Source of the DNA: VRUE01 sp963702575
Lineage (GTDB): Bacteria; Actinomycetota; Thermoleophilia; Solirubrobacterales; 70-9
Reading direction: 5' to 3'
NCBI GenBank assembly: GCA_963702575.1
Contig: CAVPCU010000005.1
Location: forward strand, 186,001 to 250,000
DNA: 64,000 nt
The notes below the pieces were generated by a model that was not told where the DNA came from, searched no databases, and saw only the letters and a list, made by a program, of their open reading frames with translations. A program made the translations under genes and the position numbers. This document shows positions 55,942 through 64,000 of this stretch, piece by piece; position 1 is the stretch's first letter; every line of letters starts with the position of its first letter.

Positions 55942-58560
55942 ATGGCCGCCGGCGGAGAGCTGTTCCTGATCGACGGCAACTCGCTCGCCTACCGGGCGTT
56001 CTTCGCCCTGCCGGAGTCGATCGGGACCAGCGACGGGCGGCCGACCAACGCGATCTACGGGCTGGCCTCGATGCTGGTCAAGATCATCGACGAGCACGAT
56101 CCGGCCGGCGTGGTCGTCGCCTGGGACGCCGGCATGTCGGGGCGCGAGGTCACCTACGACCTCTACAAGGCCCACCGCAAACCGCGGCCCGATCTGCTGC
56201 GCGAGCAGTGGCCGCACCTGATGCCGTTGGTCGAGGCCTTCGGCTACGCCAACGTCAAGGTCGAGGGCTTCGAGGCCGACGACGTGATCGCCTCGCTGAC
56301 CCGGCAGGCGCGGGAGGAGGGGATCCCGGTGATGGTCGTGACCGGCGATCGCGACGCCTACCAGCTGGTCGGGCCGGGCGTGCGGGTGATGAGCACCTCG
56401 CGCGGGATCACCGAGACCAAGGTCTACGACGAGGCGGCCGTGGTCGAGCGCTACGGGGTGCCGCCGGAGCTGATCGTCGACCTGATGGGGCTGCGCGGCG
56501 ATACCTCCGACAACATCCCCGGCGTCCCCGGGATCGGCGAGAAGACGGCGACGCAGCTGCTGCAGCGCTTCGGCTCGCTGGAGAGGGTGCTGGCGAGCGT
56601 CGAGGAGATCTCTGGCGCGAAGCGCAAGCAGAACCTGGTCGAGCACGCCGAGGACGCCCGCATGTCGAAGCAGCTCGCCACGCTGCACTACGAGATCGAC
56701 ACCGGTGTCGACCTGGCGGCGGTTCTCGCCTCAGAGCCCGACCGCGGCGTCCTGCGCGAGTTCATGCGCGAGTTCGAGCTGCGCGCGGTGATGGAGCGGC
56801 TGGAAGAGGCGCTGCCCGAGGGCGAGGCGGTGCCCGGGCGCAGGGTCGAGACCGAGCTCGAGATCGAGGCGGTCGAGGGCACGCCGACCGATCTCGGCGA
56901 GGGGCCGGCGGCGCTGGCGATCGCCGGCGAGCGCTGGGCGGCGGCGAGCGGCGAGCGGATCGTCGCCGGCGCGGCGACGCTCGACGAGCTGGCGGTTGCC
57001 CTCGCCGACCGGCCGCTGGTCGCCCACGACGCCAAGTCGCTCGGCGGCGGCCGCCACGGCCTGCTCGCCGCGGCGGCGCGCGAGGGCGTCGAGCTGGAGA
57101 TCGAGCACGACACGATGCTGGCCGCCTACCTGCTCGAGCCGCAGCGGCGCAACTACGAGCTGACCGAGCTGGCCGCCGACGCCGGGATCGGCATCGCGGC
57201 GGCCGCGGCGGGCGGCGAGGCCGAGGACGGTCAGCTCTCGCTTGGCGAGGAGGGCGAGGCGGGCCTCGATCCGGCCGAGGAGGCGCGCCTCGTCGCGGCC
57301 CTCGCCGAGACCCAGCGGCCGCGCCTTGCCGAGCTCGAGCTGGAGCCGCTGCTGTGCGAGGTCGAGCTGCCGCTGGTCCACGTCCTGGCGGCGATGGAAC
57401 GCGAGGGCCTGAAGCTCGACGCCAAGCGCTTGGCGCAGGTCGGCGCCGGCTTCGGCGAGCGGATCGCGACCCTGGAGAGGGAGATATTCGAGCTGGCCGA
57501 GGAGGAGTTCACGATCGGCTCGCCCCAGCAGGTCGGCCGCATCCTCTTCGAGAAGCTCGGCCTGACCCGCAAGCGGCGGGGCAAGACCGGCTTCTCGACC
57601 GACGCCCGCGTCCTCGCCCAGATCCGCGACGAGCACCCGATCGTCGAGAAGATCGAGCAGTGGCGCGAGCTGAGCAAGCTGAAGAGCACCTACCTCGACT
57701 CGCTCCCCGACCTGATCGACCCCGACACCGGCCGCGTCCACACCACCTTCAACCAGGCGGCGACCACCACCGGGCGCCTCTCCAGCACCAACCCCAACCT
57801 GCAGAACATCCCGATCCGCACCGAGATCGGCCGGCCGGTGCGGGGCTGCTTCATCGCCGAGCGCGGCGCCCGCCTGCTCTCCGCCGACTACAGCCAGGTC
57901 GAGCTGCGGGTGCTCGCCCACGTCGCCGACGAGGAGGTGCTGAAAGCGGTCTTCCGCGCCGGCGACGACGTCCACGCCGCGACCGCGGCCGAGGTCTTCG
58001 GCATCTCGCGCGAGGACGTCGACATCGGCCAGCGGGCGAAGGCGAAGATGGTCAACTTCGGCATCGTCTACGGCCTCACCGGGTTCGGCCTCGCCGACCG
58101 GCTCAACATCCCGCGCAAAGAGGGCGAGGAATTCGTCGCCCGCTACCTCGAGCGCTTTCCCGCGGTGCGCGCCTTCCGCGAGCAGGTGGTCGAGCGGGCG
58201 CAGGAGGAGGGCTTCGTGAAGACGCTGATGGGGCGTCGCCGCCCGATCCCCGAGCTGCGCTCGGGCAACCCGAACACCCGCCGCCTCGGCGAGCGCCTCG
58301 CGGTCAACACGGTGATCCAGGGCACCGCCGCGGACATCATCAAGGTCGCGATGGTGCGCTGCCGGGCCGCCCTGGGCGAGGCGGGGATGAAGACGCGCCC
58401 GGTCCTGCAGATCCACGACGAGCTGCTGTTCGAGGGCCCGCTGGGGGAGATGGGCGAGGCGACCGAGCTGGTGCGGCGCGAGATGTGCGCCGCCTACCAG
58501 CTCGACCCGCCGCTCGAGGTCGACATCGGCGTCGGCAAGGACTGGTTGGACGCCAAGTAG
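55942..58560 (+). CDS. polA: DNA polymerase I
   Basis: This 872-residue Pol I fills gaps and removes RNA primers. The 5' nuclease domain (1-290) shows DGNSLAYRAF, GFEADDVIA, VTGDRDAYQLV and DNIPGVPGIGEKTA. The middle exonuclease domain (about 310-460) lacks the DxE motif and retains only a weak VAHDAKSL segment, so proofreading is probably absent. The polymerase domain has motif A (SADYSQVELRVLAH), motif B (RAKAKMVNFGIVYGL) and motif C (QIHDELLFE). Confidence 0.96.
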   Translation: MAAGGELFLIDGNSLAYRAFFALPESIGTSDGRPTNAIYGLASMLVKIIDEHDPAGVVVAWDAGMSGREVTYDLYKAHRKPRPDLLREQWPHLMPLVEAFGYANVKVEGFEADDVIASLTRQAREEGIPVMVVTGDRDAYQLVGPGVRVMSTSRGITETKVYDEAAVVERYGVPPELIVDLMGLRGDTSDNIPGVPGIGEKTATQLLQRFGSLERVLASVEEISGAKRKQNLVEHAEDARMSKQLATLHYEIDTGVDLAAVLASEPDRGVLREFMREFELRAVMERLEEALPEGEAVPGRRVETELEIEAVEGTPTDLGEGPAALAIAGERWAAASGERIVAGAATLDELAVALADRPLVAHDAKSLGGGRHGLLAAAAREGVELEIEHDTMLAAYLLEPQRRNYELTELAADAGIGIAAAAAGGEAEDGQLSLGEEGEAGLDPAEEARLVAALAETQRPRLAELELEPLLCEVELPLVHVLAAMEREGLKLDAKRLAQVGAGFGERIATLEREIFELAEEEFTIGSPQQVGRILFEKLGLTRKRRGKTGFSTDARVLAQIRDEHPIVEKIEQWRELSKLKSTYLDSLPDLIDPDTGRVHTTFNQAATTTGRLSSTNPNLQNIPIRTEIGRPVRGCFIAERGARLLSADYSQVELRVLAHVADEEVLKAVFRAGDDVHAATAAEVFGISREDVDIGQRAKAKMVNFGIVYGLTGFGLADRLNIPRKEGEEFVARYLERFPAVRAFREQVVERAQEEGFVKTLMGRRRPIPELRSGNPNTRRLGERLAVNTVIQGTAADIIKVAMVRCRAALGEAGMKTRPVLQIHDELLFEGPLGEMGEATELVRREMCAAYQLDPPLEVDIGVGKDWLDAK

Positions 58561-58569
58561 GCGCCCGGC

Positions 58570-59163
58570 TCAGCCGGCCAGCTCGATCTTCTCGAAGCTG
58601 GCGGTGCCGCCTTCGAGTTTCAGCTCCGCCTCCTTGACGACCGCGCCTTCGGTCAGGTCAGCGGTGGTGCAGCCGCCTTCGCCCGTGCCCGGTTCGCCGT
58701 GCTCGCCGCCGCCTTCGCCCCCGTGCTCGTCTTCCGCCTCTTCCTCGCCGGAGTCGTCGTCGCCGGCTTCTTCGGGGCCGGAGTGGTCGTCCTCACCCGC
58801 TTCTTCGCCGCCTTCGTGGTCGCCTGGGCCGTCCTCGCCTTCGTCGCCGCCGGGGCCCATGTCGGAGGCGCTGGCTGAGCTGTGGCCGCACTCGATCTCG
58901 GTCGCTTCGGTGACGATCCCGCTCACCGTTTCTTCGGTGAAGAGGGCGATCACGAGCTTGCCGGTGGTCGGGTCGAAGGACTGGATCTTGCCGGCGTCCT
59001 CTTCGCCGTCCAGGATGCGGAGATGGCCCTCCCAGCGGTGGTGATTGCGGTGGTGATGGTGGTGCTTCGCCGCCGCCATGCTGGGCAGCGCCAGCACGGC
59101 GATCGCCGCCAGTGCCATGGCGACGAGCGATGCGAGCCTGCGAGTGCTGCCAATGCTTTCCAT
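58570..59163 (-). CDS. secreted acidic His-rich protein, unknown
   Basis: A signal peptide (about 1-32, LASLVAMALAAIAVLALPSM then AAA) is followed by a His cluster (KHHHHHRNHHRWEG). A folded part (GHLRILDGEEDAGKIQSFDP, TGKLVIALFTEE) comes next, then a 65-residue run of Glu, Asp, Gly and Ser, and a C-terminal Cys-containing segment. The second Cys (GGCTTADLTEG) could pair with C92. The acidic/His composition suggests cation or metal binding. It follows the sigma factor on the same strand by 18 bases. Confidence 0.7.
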   Translation of the reverse strand: MESIGSTRRLASLVAMALAAIAVLALPSMAAAKHHHHHRNHHRWEGHLRILDGEEDAGKIQSFDPTTGKLVIALFTEETVSGIVTEATEIECGHSSASASDMGPGGDEGEDGPGDHEGGEEAGEDDHSGPEEAGDDDSGEEEAEDEHGGEGGGEHGEPGTGEGGCTTADLTEGAVVKEAELKLEGGTASFEKIELAG

Positions 59164-59181
59164 CTCTTCTCTCCTTTGGCT

Positions 59182-60555
59182 CTACTGGTCGGTCGGTAGC
59201 GAGAACCCGCCGCCGTCGCCAGGATCACGCGACTCGCCCGATTCGGAGCTCGAGTTGGACGTTTCTTCGAGCCCTCCGTCGCCCCCTCCGGAGCCGCCGT
59301 CCGGTCCCCCGTCGCCCGATTCCGGCGCGTCCCCGCCGCCTTCGGCGCTGTCGTCGGAGCTGCCCGTGTCCTCGCTCGTGCTCGAATCGTGGCTTTCTCC
59401 GCCGGAGTCCTCGCCCAAGAGCGGCGAGCCGCCATCGTGGTGCGCGGACTCGGCCGGGCCGGAGCGCTCGCCGTCGGTTTCGGGGAGGTGCCCGCCGCCA
59501 TCCGATCCGCGACCGTCCTGTCCCGAGCGGCCGCCCCCGGTCTGGCCTCTTGCCGCGTCGCCCTTGGAGCGTGGCTGGCCCGCCCCGTCCCCGCCGGGAG
59601 AGGATTCGCCGCTGCCGGTCACGACCCGCGAGATGGCGTTTCCGCCACCGTCGTGCCGGCGAAGGGCGCCGCCGGTGGCCTTGGCCGAGCGGGGATGCTC
59701 TTCGGCGAGCAGCGGCAGATGACCCGCCGCGCGGCCTCTCGGCGAGCTGGCTGCGGCTGACTGCGGCGCTGCCGACGCACCGCCATTCGGCCCATGGTGC
59801 AGCGCCACTCCCGCGCCGACCGCGCCTGCCACCAGCACGGTCGCGGCAGTCGCCTTCAGCACCACTCCGGCGCCGACACCCGCGGCGCCCGAACCGACGC
59901 CAGTCGCTCCTGCCCCCGCCGCGGCTTCGGCGGTCGCCGGCCCGGCGCCTCCCATCAGCGCCTTCAGCAGCGGCAGCGGGATGAACACCCCGACGCCCTC
60001 GCGCAGAGCCTGGCGCGCGCGGTGGATCGCCTGGCGCGCCGCGCCGCCGCTGAGGCCGAGCGCGGCGGCGATCTCCGCGTGGCCGAGGCCTTCGAGCTCG
60101 CGCATCACGATCGCCGCGCGCTGGCGCTCGGGCAGCGCCTGCAGGCGCCGGATCAGGTCGGCGAGCTGCTCGCGGCGCTCCAGCTCCTCGCTCGGGTCCC
60201 CGCCGCCGCCGAGCGTTTCGGCGAGCAGCTCCGGCGAGGGCGGGTTGTCGCGCAGCTCGTTCAGCGCAGTGTTGCGGACGATGCGGAAGAGCCACGGCCG
60301 CAGGTCGATCTCGGAGTTGTCGCGGCAGAGCGCCGGCAGCGCCTTGGCGAAGGCGTCCTGGAGGACGTCCTCGGAGCGGCCCCCGACGATCGAGGCCGCG
60401 TAGCGGCCGAGCGGCGTGCCGTAGCGCCGCACGATCTCCTCGAAGGCGGACCCATAGCCCTCCCGGACCAGCGCGATCAGGCGGCGATCCGGCTGCGTGC
60501 GCAGGGCCGGGACGAGGAAGAGTCGGGAGGCGAGTCCCTCGGCTGGAGGTGGCAT
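59182..60555 (-). CDS. ECF sigma factor with transmembrane and low-complexity tail
   Basis: Residues 20-185 form an ECF sigma factor: region 2 FEEIVRRYGTPLGRYAASIV and RPWLFRIVRNTALNELRD, region 4 LPERQRAAIVMRELEGLGHA then EIAAALGLSGGAARQAIHRA. A hydrophobic segment (about 215-252) that could cross the membrane follows, then about 200 residues of Gly, Ser, Asp and Glu. Such C-terminally extended ECF factors may be self-regulated without a separate anti-sigma. No anti-sigma gene is adjacent. The gene downstream (acidic secreted protein) is a plausible target. Confidence 0.85.
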   Translation of the reverse strand: MPPPAEGLASRLFLVPALRTQPDRRLIALVREGYGSAFEEIVRRYGTPLGRYAASIVGGRSEDVLQDAFAKALPALCRDNSEIDLRPWLFRIVRNTALNELRDNPPSPELLAETLGGGGDPSEELERREQLADLIRRLQALPERQRAAIVMRELEGLGHAEIAAALGLSGGAARQAIHRARQALREGVGVFIPLPLLKALMGGAGPATAEAAAGAGATGVGSGAAGVGAGVVLKATAATVLVAGAVGAGVALHHGPNGGASAAPQSAAASSPRGRAAGHLPLLAEEHPRSAKATGGALRRHDGGGNAISRVVTGSGESSPGGDGAGQPRSKGDAARGQTGGGRSGQDGRGSDGGGHLPETDGERSGPAESAHHDGGSPLLGEDSGGESHDSSTSEDTGSSDDSAEGGGDAPESGDGGPDGGSGGGDGGLEETSNSSSESGESRDPGDGGGFSLPTDQ

Positions 60556-60677
60556 GTGCGGCTCGATGGTCCCTTCGGGTTACTGATATGACAGCAGCCA
60601 GGTTCACCTTCCCTGGACCGACGTTCGATGCAACCCGCCCGCGCCCCGAAGATCACGCTCACCGTGGAGGGCCCTCC

Positions 60678-61115
60678 GTGGACAAGGGCCTAGCGCTGAT
60701 CCTCACCGCCGTCGCCGGCGGCCTGATCGCGCTGCAGGCGCCGATCAACGCCGGCCTCGGCCGCTCCACCGGCAGCCTGCCCGCGGCGCTGCTCTCCTTC
60801 GGCGTCGGCACGATCGCCCTGGCCGCGATCGTCGCGCTGAGCGGCGAGGGCGGGGGCCTCGGGTCGGCCTTCGACGTCAGCTGGTACTACCTGCTCGGCG
60901 GCCTGCTCGGCGCGGTTTACGTGACCAATGCCCTGATCGCGGTCTCGGTCATCGGCGCCGGCGGCGTCGCCGCGGCGACGATCACCGGCCAGCTCGTCGC
61001 CTCGGTCGCGATCGACCGCCTCGGACTATTCGGCCTCGACCAGGTCGCGCTGACGCCGTCGCGGATCGCCGGCGTCGCCCTGCTCCTCGCCGGCACGGTC
61101 CTGGTGATCCGCTGA
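60678..61115 (+). CDS. YdcZ/DUF606-type membrane transporter half
   Basis: This 145-residue protein has five hydrophobic helices with the family pattern (LIALQAPINAGLGRSTGSLP, LLSFGVGTIALA, YYLLGGLLGAVYVTNALI, AGVALLLAGTVLVIR). YdcZ-type proteins are small drug/metabolite-transporter relatives that probably dimerise. GTG 60678 is the start. The 3' end overlaps the convergent oxidoreductase by 90 bases. Confidence 0.78.
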   Translation: MDKGLALILTAVAGGLIALQAPINAGLGRSTGSLPAALLSFGVGTIALAAIVALSGEGGGLGSAFDVSWYYLLGGLLGAVYVTNALIAVSVIGAGGVAAATITGQLVASVAIDRLGLFGLDQVALTPSRIAGVALLLAGTVLVIR

Positions 61116-62237
61116 GGGCGGCGGCGCGATCCGCAGGTAGTGCTCGAAGGACCAATCGACGACCCGCCTGGCGCCGAGCGCCCGGATCATCGGGCCGAGC
61201 AGGCGCGGCGGGATGCGCGGCACCAGCCGCTGGGCCCGCAGCATCCAGCGGAACTTCCACTCGTGCGAGTCGTGGAAGCCGGCGTAGGCGGCCGCCGCGG
61301 CATCGCGGCTGCGCTCGCCCTCGACGACCGGGCGCAGCTCGCGGCCGAGGGCGACGCCGAAGTAGAGCGCGGTCCTGATCCCCTCCGCGGTGAGCGGCAG
61401 GCAGTGCCCGGCCGAGTCGCCGACGAAGAAGACGCCGCCCTCGGTCGCGGTCCGCAGCTCGTGCGGGATCCAGTTGCCCTGGTAGCGGACGCGCTCGCGG
61501 CCGAGGTCCTCGGCCAGCAGCTCGGTGGTCTCGCGCACGTGGAAGCGCGGGTCGAAGGAGCCGACGCCGATCCGCAGCTCCTCGCCGGCCGGGAAGGACC
61601 AGCCGTAGCCGGCGGGGACGTAGCGGCGGTCGATCCAGACCTCGAGGTCCTCGCCGGAGCCGGTGGGGTGCACCTCGAGCCCGCGCGAGAGCGGGGCGTC
61701 GGGCGGCTGGTAGCCGTCGCCGGAGGCGAGCACGCGGCGCCAGCCGAGGGCGTCGACGACGAGGGGAGAGGCGATGACGCCGCGGTCGGTCTCGACCGCG
61801 ATCGCGCCGCCGGGCGCCGCGGCAGCGGCCCGCCCGTTCACCTTGGCGGTCTCGAAGCGGGCGTCGCAGTCGCGCCAGAGCAGCTCGCACAGCTCGCGGT
61901 AGTCGAAGGTCGAGAAGGTCCAGGGCAGCCGGTAGCGCCTGCTGCCGTGCGGGGTGTGGATCAGCAGCGAGTCGAAGCGCTGCCGCTCGGACTCGATCAG
62001 GCCCATCCCGCGCAGCCACTCGGTCGGGATGCCGCAGGCGGAGGTCTGCCGCTCGCCGATCTCGTAGCGGTCGACGATCAGCACGTCGGCCCCCGAGCCG
62101 GCCAGCTCGCGGGCGGCGGCGAGCCCGGCGAAGCTCGCCCCGCAGATCAGCACGTCGCAGGATCCGCCAGCGGCGTTCGCTCGTCTCCGCGCTTCGTCGC
62201 TCGAATCGGCACGACGCGGAGCGTATCCACTCTGCAA
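61026..62237 (-). CDS. FAD-dependent oxidoreductase, geranylgeranyl-reductase-like
   Basis: This 403-residue flavoprotein has an N-terminal Rossmann motif (DVLICGASFAGLAAARELAG), the SACGIPTEW segment, the FVGDSAGHCLPLTAEGIRTAL FAD-binding region and a C-terminal helical part. It resembles the geranylgeranyl reductase/digeranylglycerophospholipid reductase family that saturates isoprenoids. The substrate is unknown. The last 30 residues, antisense to the transporter gene, look non-conserved. Divergent from rpsA with only 12 bases between starts. Confidence 0.85.
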   Translation of the reverse strand: MQSGYAPRRADSSDEARRRANAAGGSCDVLICGASFAGLAAARELAGSGADVLIVDRYEIGERQTSACGIPTEWLRGMGLIESERQRFDSLLIHTPHGSRRYRLPWTFSTFDYRELCELLWRDCDARFETAKVNGRAAAAAPGGAIAVETDRGVIASPLVVDALGWRRVLASGDGYQPPDAPLSRGLEVHPTGSGEDLEVWIDRRYVPAGYGWSFPAGEELRIGVGSFDPRFHVRETTELLAEDLGRERVRYQGNWIPHELRTATEGGVFFVGDSAGHCLPLTAEGIRTALYFGVALGRELRPVVEGERSRDAAAAAYAGFHDSHEWKFRWMLRAQRLVPRIPPRLLGPMIRALGARRVVDWSFEHYLRIAPPPSADHQDRAGEEQGDAGDPRRRQRDLVEAE

Positions 62238-62249
62238 TCATCCGCCGCT

Positions 62250-63722
62250 GTGTCCGTGACCGATACGACCTTGACCGATACGACCCCGGCCCCTGCTTCG
62301 GCCGGCTCCCCCGTCGAGGGATCGAACGGCCTGCTGGTCGAAGTCGACGGCAAGATCGTCCCCAACTACGCGGCGACGATGGTCGCCTTCGACGAGGGCG
62401 ACGTGGTCAAGGGCAAGGTCGTGCGGATCGACAAGGACGAGGTCCTGGTCGACATCGGCTACAAGTCGGAGGGGGTCATCCCCTCGACCGAGCTCTCGAT
62501 CCGCAAGTCGGTCGACCCGGCCGACGAGGTCGAGCTGGGCGAGGAGATCGACGCCCTCGTCCTCACCAAGGAGGACGCCGAGGGGCGCCTCGTGCTCTCC
62601 AAGAAGCGCGCCCGCTTCGAGAAGGCCTGGCGCCGCATCGAGGCCGCCGCCGAGTCGGGCGAACCGGTCGAAGGCTCGGTGATCGAGGTGGTCAAGGGCG
62701 GCCTCATCCTCGACCTCGGCGTGCGCGGCTTCCTGCCCGCCTCGCTGGTCGACATCCGCCGCGTCCACAACCTCGACGAGTTCCTCGGCCAGACGCTCGA
62801 GTGCAAAGTGATCGAGCTCAACCGCAGCCGCAACAACGTCGTCCTCTCGCGCCGCGCCGTGCTCGAGGAAGAGCGCAAGGAGGTGCGCGAGCAGATCCTC
62901 GGACGGCTCGAGCCCGGCCAGGTGGTCGAGGGCAAGATCTCCAACATCGTCGACTTCGGCGCCTTCGTCGACCTCGACGGGATCGACGGCCTGATCCACA
63001 TCTCCGAGCTCTCCTGGAGCCACGTCAACCACCCCTCCGAGGTGGTCTCGATCGGCGACACGGTGCGGATCAAAGTGCTCGACATCGACCGCGACCGCCA
63101 GCGCATCTCGCTCGGCCTCAAGCAGACCCAGGAGGACCCGTGGCAGCGGGTGATCAGCACCCATCGCTCCGGCGACGTGCTCGAGGGCACGGTGACCAAG
63201 GTGGTCGCCTTCGGCGCCTTCGTCGAGATCCTGCCCGGCGTCGAGGGGCTGGTCCACATCTCCGAGCTCGCCGACCACCACGTCGAGAACCCGAGCGAGG
63301 TGGTCGAGCCGGACTCCAAGCTGAACGTGAAGATCCTCGAGATCGACGAGGAGCGGCGGCGGCTCTCGCTGAGCATCAAGCAGGTCGAAGGCGGGAACAT
63401 GCCGATGGGGGATCTGGGCGAGCAGATCGAGGCTTCCGAGGCTTCGGCTGAGGGATCAGAGGAATCGGCCGCGGGTCCTGTCGCGACGGAGGGGGAGTCC
63501 GAGGAGTCCCTGCCCGCGGGTCCTGTCGCGGAGGAGGACCCCTCCTCCTCGCAAGCTACGGACGAGGGGCCCACCTCCACGCCACCCGCGGAAGAGACCT
63601 CCGCCGAGCCCCAAGCTGAGGAGCCCGTGGCCGAGGAGGCGACCCCCCCAGCTGCGGAGGAGCCTGTGGCTGAGGTGGAGGCTCCGGCTGCTGAGGAGCC
63701 TGAGGCGCCTGCAGAGTCTTAG
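62250..63722 (+). CDS. rpsA: 30S ribosomal protein S1
   Basis: This 490-residue protein has four S1 domains: DVVKGKVVRIDKDEVLVDIG, EPVEGSVIEVVKGGLILDLG, QVVEGKISNIVDFGAFVDLD and DVLEGTVTKVVAFGAFVEIL. A 95-residue C-terminal tail rich in Glu, Ala and Pro follows. The four-domain form and tail fit actinobacterial S1. The GTG at 62250 is used (a second GTG lies 6 bases on). The tail contains two copies of a 15-base repeat. coaE follows, the usual neighbour in actinobacteria. Confidence 0.93.
   Translation: MSVTDTTLTDTTPAPASAGSPVEGSNGLLVEVDGKIVPNYAATMVAFDEGDVVKGKVVRIDKDEVLVDIGYKSEGVIPSTELSIRKSVDPADEVELGEEIDALVLTKEDAEGRLVLSKKRARFEKAWRRIEAAAESGEPVEGSVIEVVKGGLILDLGVRGFLPASLVDIRRVHNLDEFLGQTLECKVIELNRSRNNVVLSRRAVLEEERKEVREQILGRLEPGQVVEGKISNIVDFGAFVDLDGIDGLIHISELSWSHVNHPSEVVSIGDTVRIKVLDIDRDRQRISLGLKQTQEDPWQRVISTHRSGDVLEGTVTKVVAFGAFVEILPGVEGLVHISELADHHVENPSEVVEPDSKLNVKILEIDEERRRLSLSIKQVEGGNMPMGDLGEQIEASEASAEGSEESAAGPVATEGESEESLPAGPVAEEDPSSSQATDEGPTSTPPAEETSAEPQAEEPVAEEATPPAAEEPVAEVEAPAAEEPEAPAES
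63471..63530. repeat. direct repeat in the rpsA tail
   Basis: GCGGGTCCTGTCGCG occurs at 63471-63485 and 63516-63530, in frame, encoding the repeated AGPVA. The 13-base core GCGGGTCCTGTCG also lies at 47281-47293 before P10 and, reversed, at 31220-31232 beside P7. A short palindrome (GAGGAGG/CCTCCTC) follows at 63531-63547. Confidence 0.75.
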
Positions 63723-63728
63723 CTGGTC

Positions 63729-64000
63729 GTGGCTCGGCCGTTGACGATCGGCCTTACTGGGGGGATTGCGGCGGGGAAGTCCGAGGCGCTGGCTGCTTTT
63801 GGGCGGCTTGGGGCGTCGACGATCTCCAGCGACGCGGTCGTTCACGAGCTGCTCGAGGGGGAGCCGTTGGTTTCGCGGCTGGTTGGGCGCTGGGGCGAGG
63901 AGGTCGCGCCCGGCGGCACCGTCGACCGCAACCGGGTCGGCGAGATCGTGTTTGCCAATCGGGACGAGCTGACCTGGCTGGAGGCGACAGATCCATCCTC
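63729..64000 (+). CDS. coaE: dephospho-CoA kinase (partial, runs off the window)
   Basis: CoaE phosphorylates dephospho-CoA in the last step of CoA synthesis. The visible 90 residues show the P-loop LTGGIAAGKSEAL, the SSDAVVHELLEGEP segment and the VGEIVFANRDELTWLEA region. The family normally continues LEALIHP. Here the last bases read LEATDP, but IHP appears in a shifted frame (ATCCATCCT at 63990-63998), hinting at another one-base indel. The gene is followed in the S1-CoaE order typical of actinobacteria. Confidence 0.88.
   Translation, partial: MARPLTIGLTGGIAAGKSEALAAFGRLGASTISSDAVVHELLEGEPLVSRLVGRWGEEVAPGGTVDRNRVGEIVFANRDELTWLEATDPS

Overview
The window is about 70% GC, with genes packed tightly, many stop/start overlaps (GTGA, ATGA, TGATG) and frequent GTG or TTG starts. 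The gene content and order (mreBCD-mrdA-rodA, rng-rplU-rpmA-obgE-proBA-nadD-rsfS, comEA-comEC-holA, lepA-hrcA-dnaJ-prmA, yqeY-phoH-ybeY-era) point to a high-GC actinobacterium, most likely class Thermoleophilia (Solirubrobacterales-like). That placement is inferred from gene order and protein style, not from a marker-gene tree. Nearly all of it is chromosomal housekeeping DNA. No phage, transposase or CRISPR array is visible.

Layout. 0-3.7 kb: ndk, maf, and a reverse-strand hybrid histidine kinase with an HD-GYP response regulator. 3.9-9.4 kb: the cell-elongation operon mreB-mreC-mreD-mrdA-rodA. 9.5-17.3 kb: RNase E/G, L21, L27, ObgE, proline synthesis (proB, proA), nadD and rsfS. 17.3-19.6 kb: a coiled-coil protein, a PD-(D/E)XK nuclease frame that reads through a tRNA-Ala gene into a Phd-like antitoxin module, and a SpoIIM-like membrane protein. 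19.7-27.3 kb: leuS, a cupin, comEA/comEC, holA and rpsT. 27.3-31 kb: murJ and a broken polytopic membrane gene. 31-38 kb: lepA, two MaoC-type dehydratases, hrcA, a minimal dnaJ, prmA and murI. 38-41.3 kb: vapBC, yqeY, phoH, ybeY and era. 41.4-50 kb: hisIE and a complete trp set (trpE-G-D-C, then an HtrA protease, then trpF-B-A). 50-55 kb: a methyltransferase, a probably PPi-dependent phosphofructokinase, a lipoprotein, an epimerase and malic enzyme. 55-64 kb: a second vapBC, polA, an acidic secreted protein next to an ECF sigma factor with a membrane/low-complexity tail, a YdcZ-type transporter, an FAD oxidoreductase, rpsA and the start of coaE.

Two signals stand out. First, one unbroken 217-codon frame (18168-18821) encodes a nuclease related to the tRNA-gene homing enzyme I-Ssp6803I, then uses the whole tRNA-Ala(GGC) gene as coding sequence, then encodes a Phd/YefM-like module. 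Second, about a dozen GC-rich inverted repeats are spread through the window, several of them nested or perfect over 22-26 bp per arm. Some lie between genes. Others lie inside or at the ends of coding frames (comEC, trpG, a lipoprotein, a membrane protein), much as Rickettsia palindromic elements do. Two of them share a 50-nt core whose inner stem differs by paired changes.

Caution: several conserved genes (mreB, hrcA, a MaoC dehydratase, the SpoIIM-like gene, the membrane gene and possibly coaE) each carry apparent single-base indels. Because mreB sits in an otherwise intact operon, at least some of these are probably sequencing or assembly errors.
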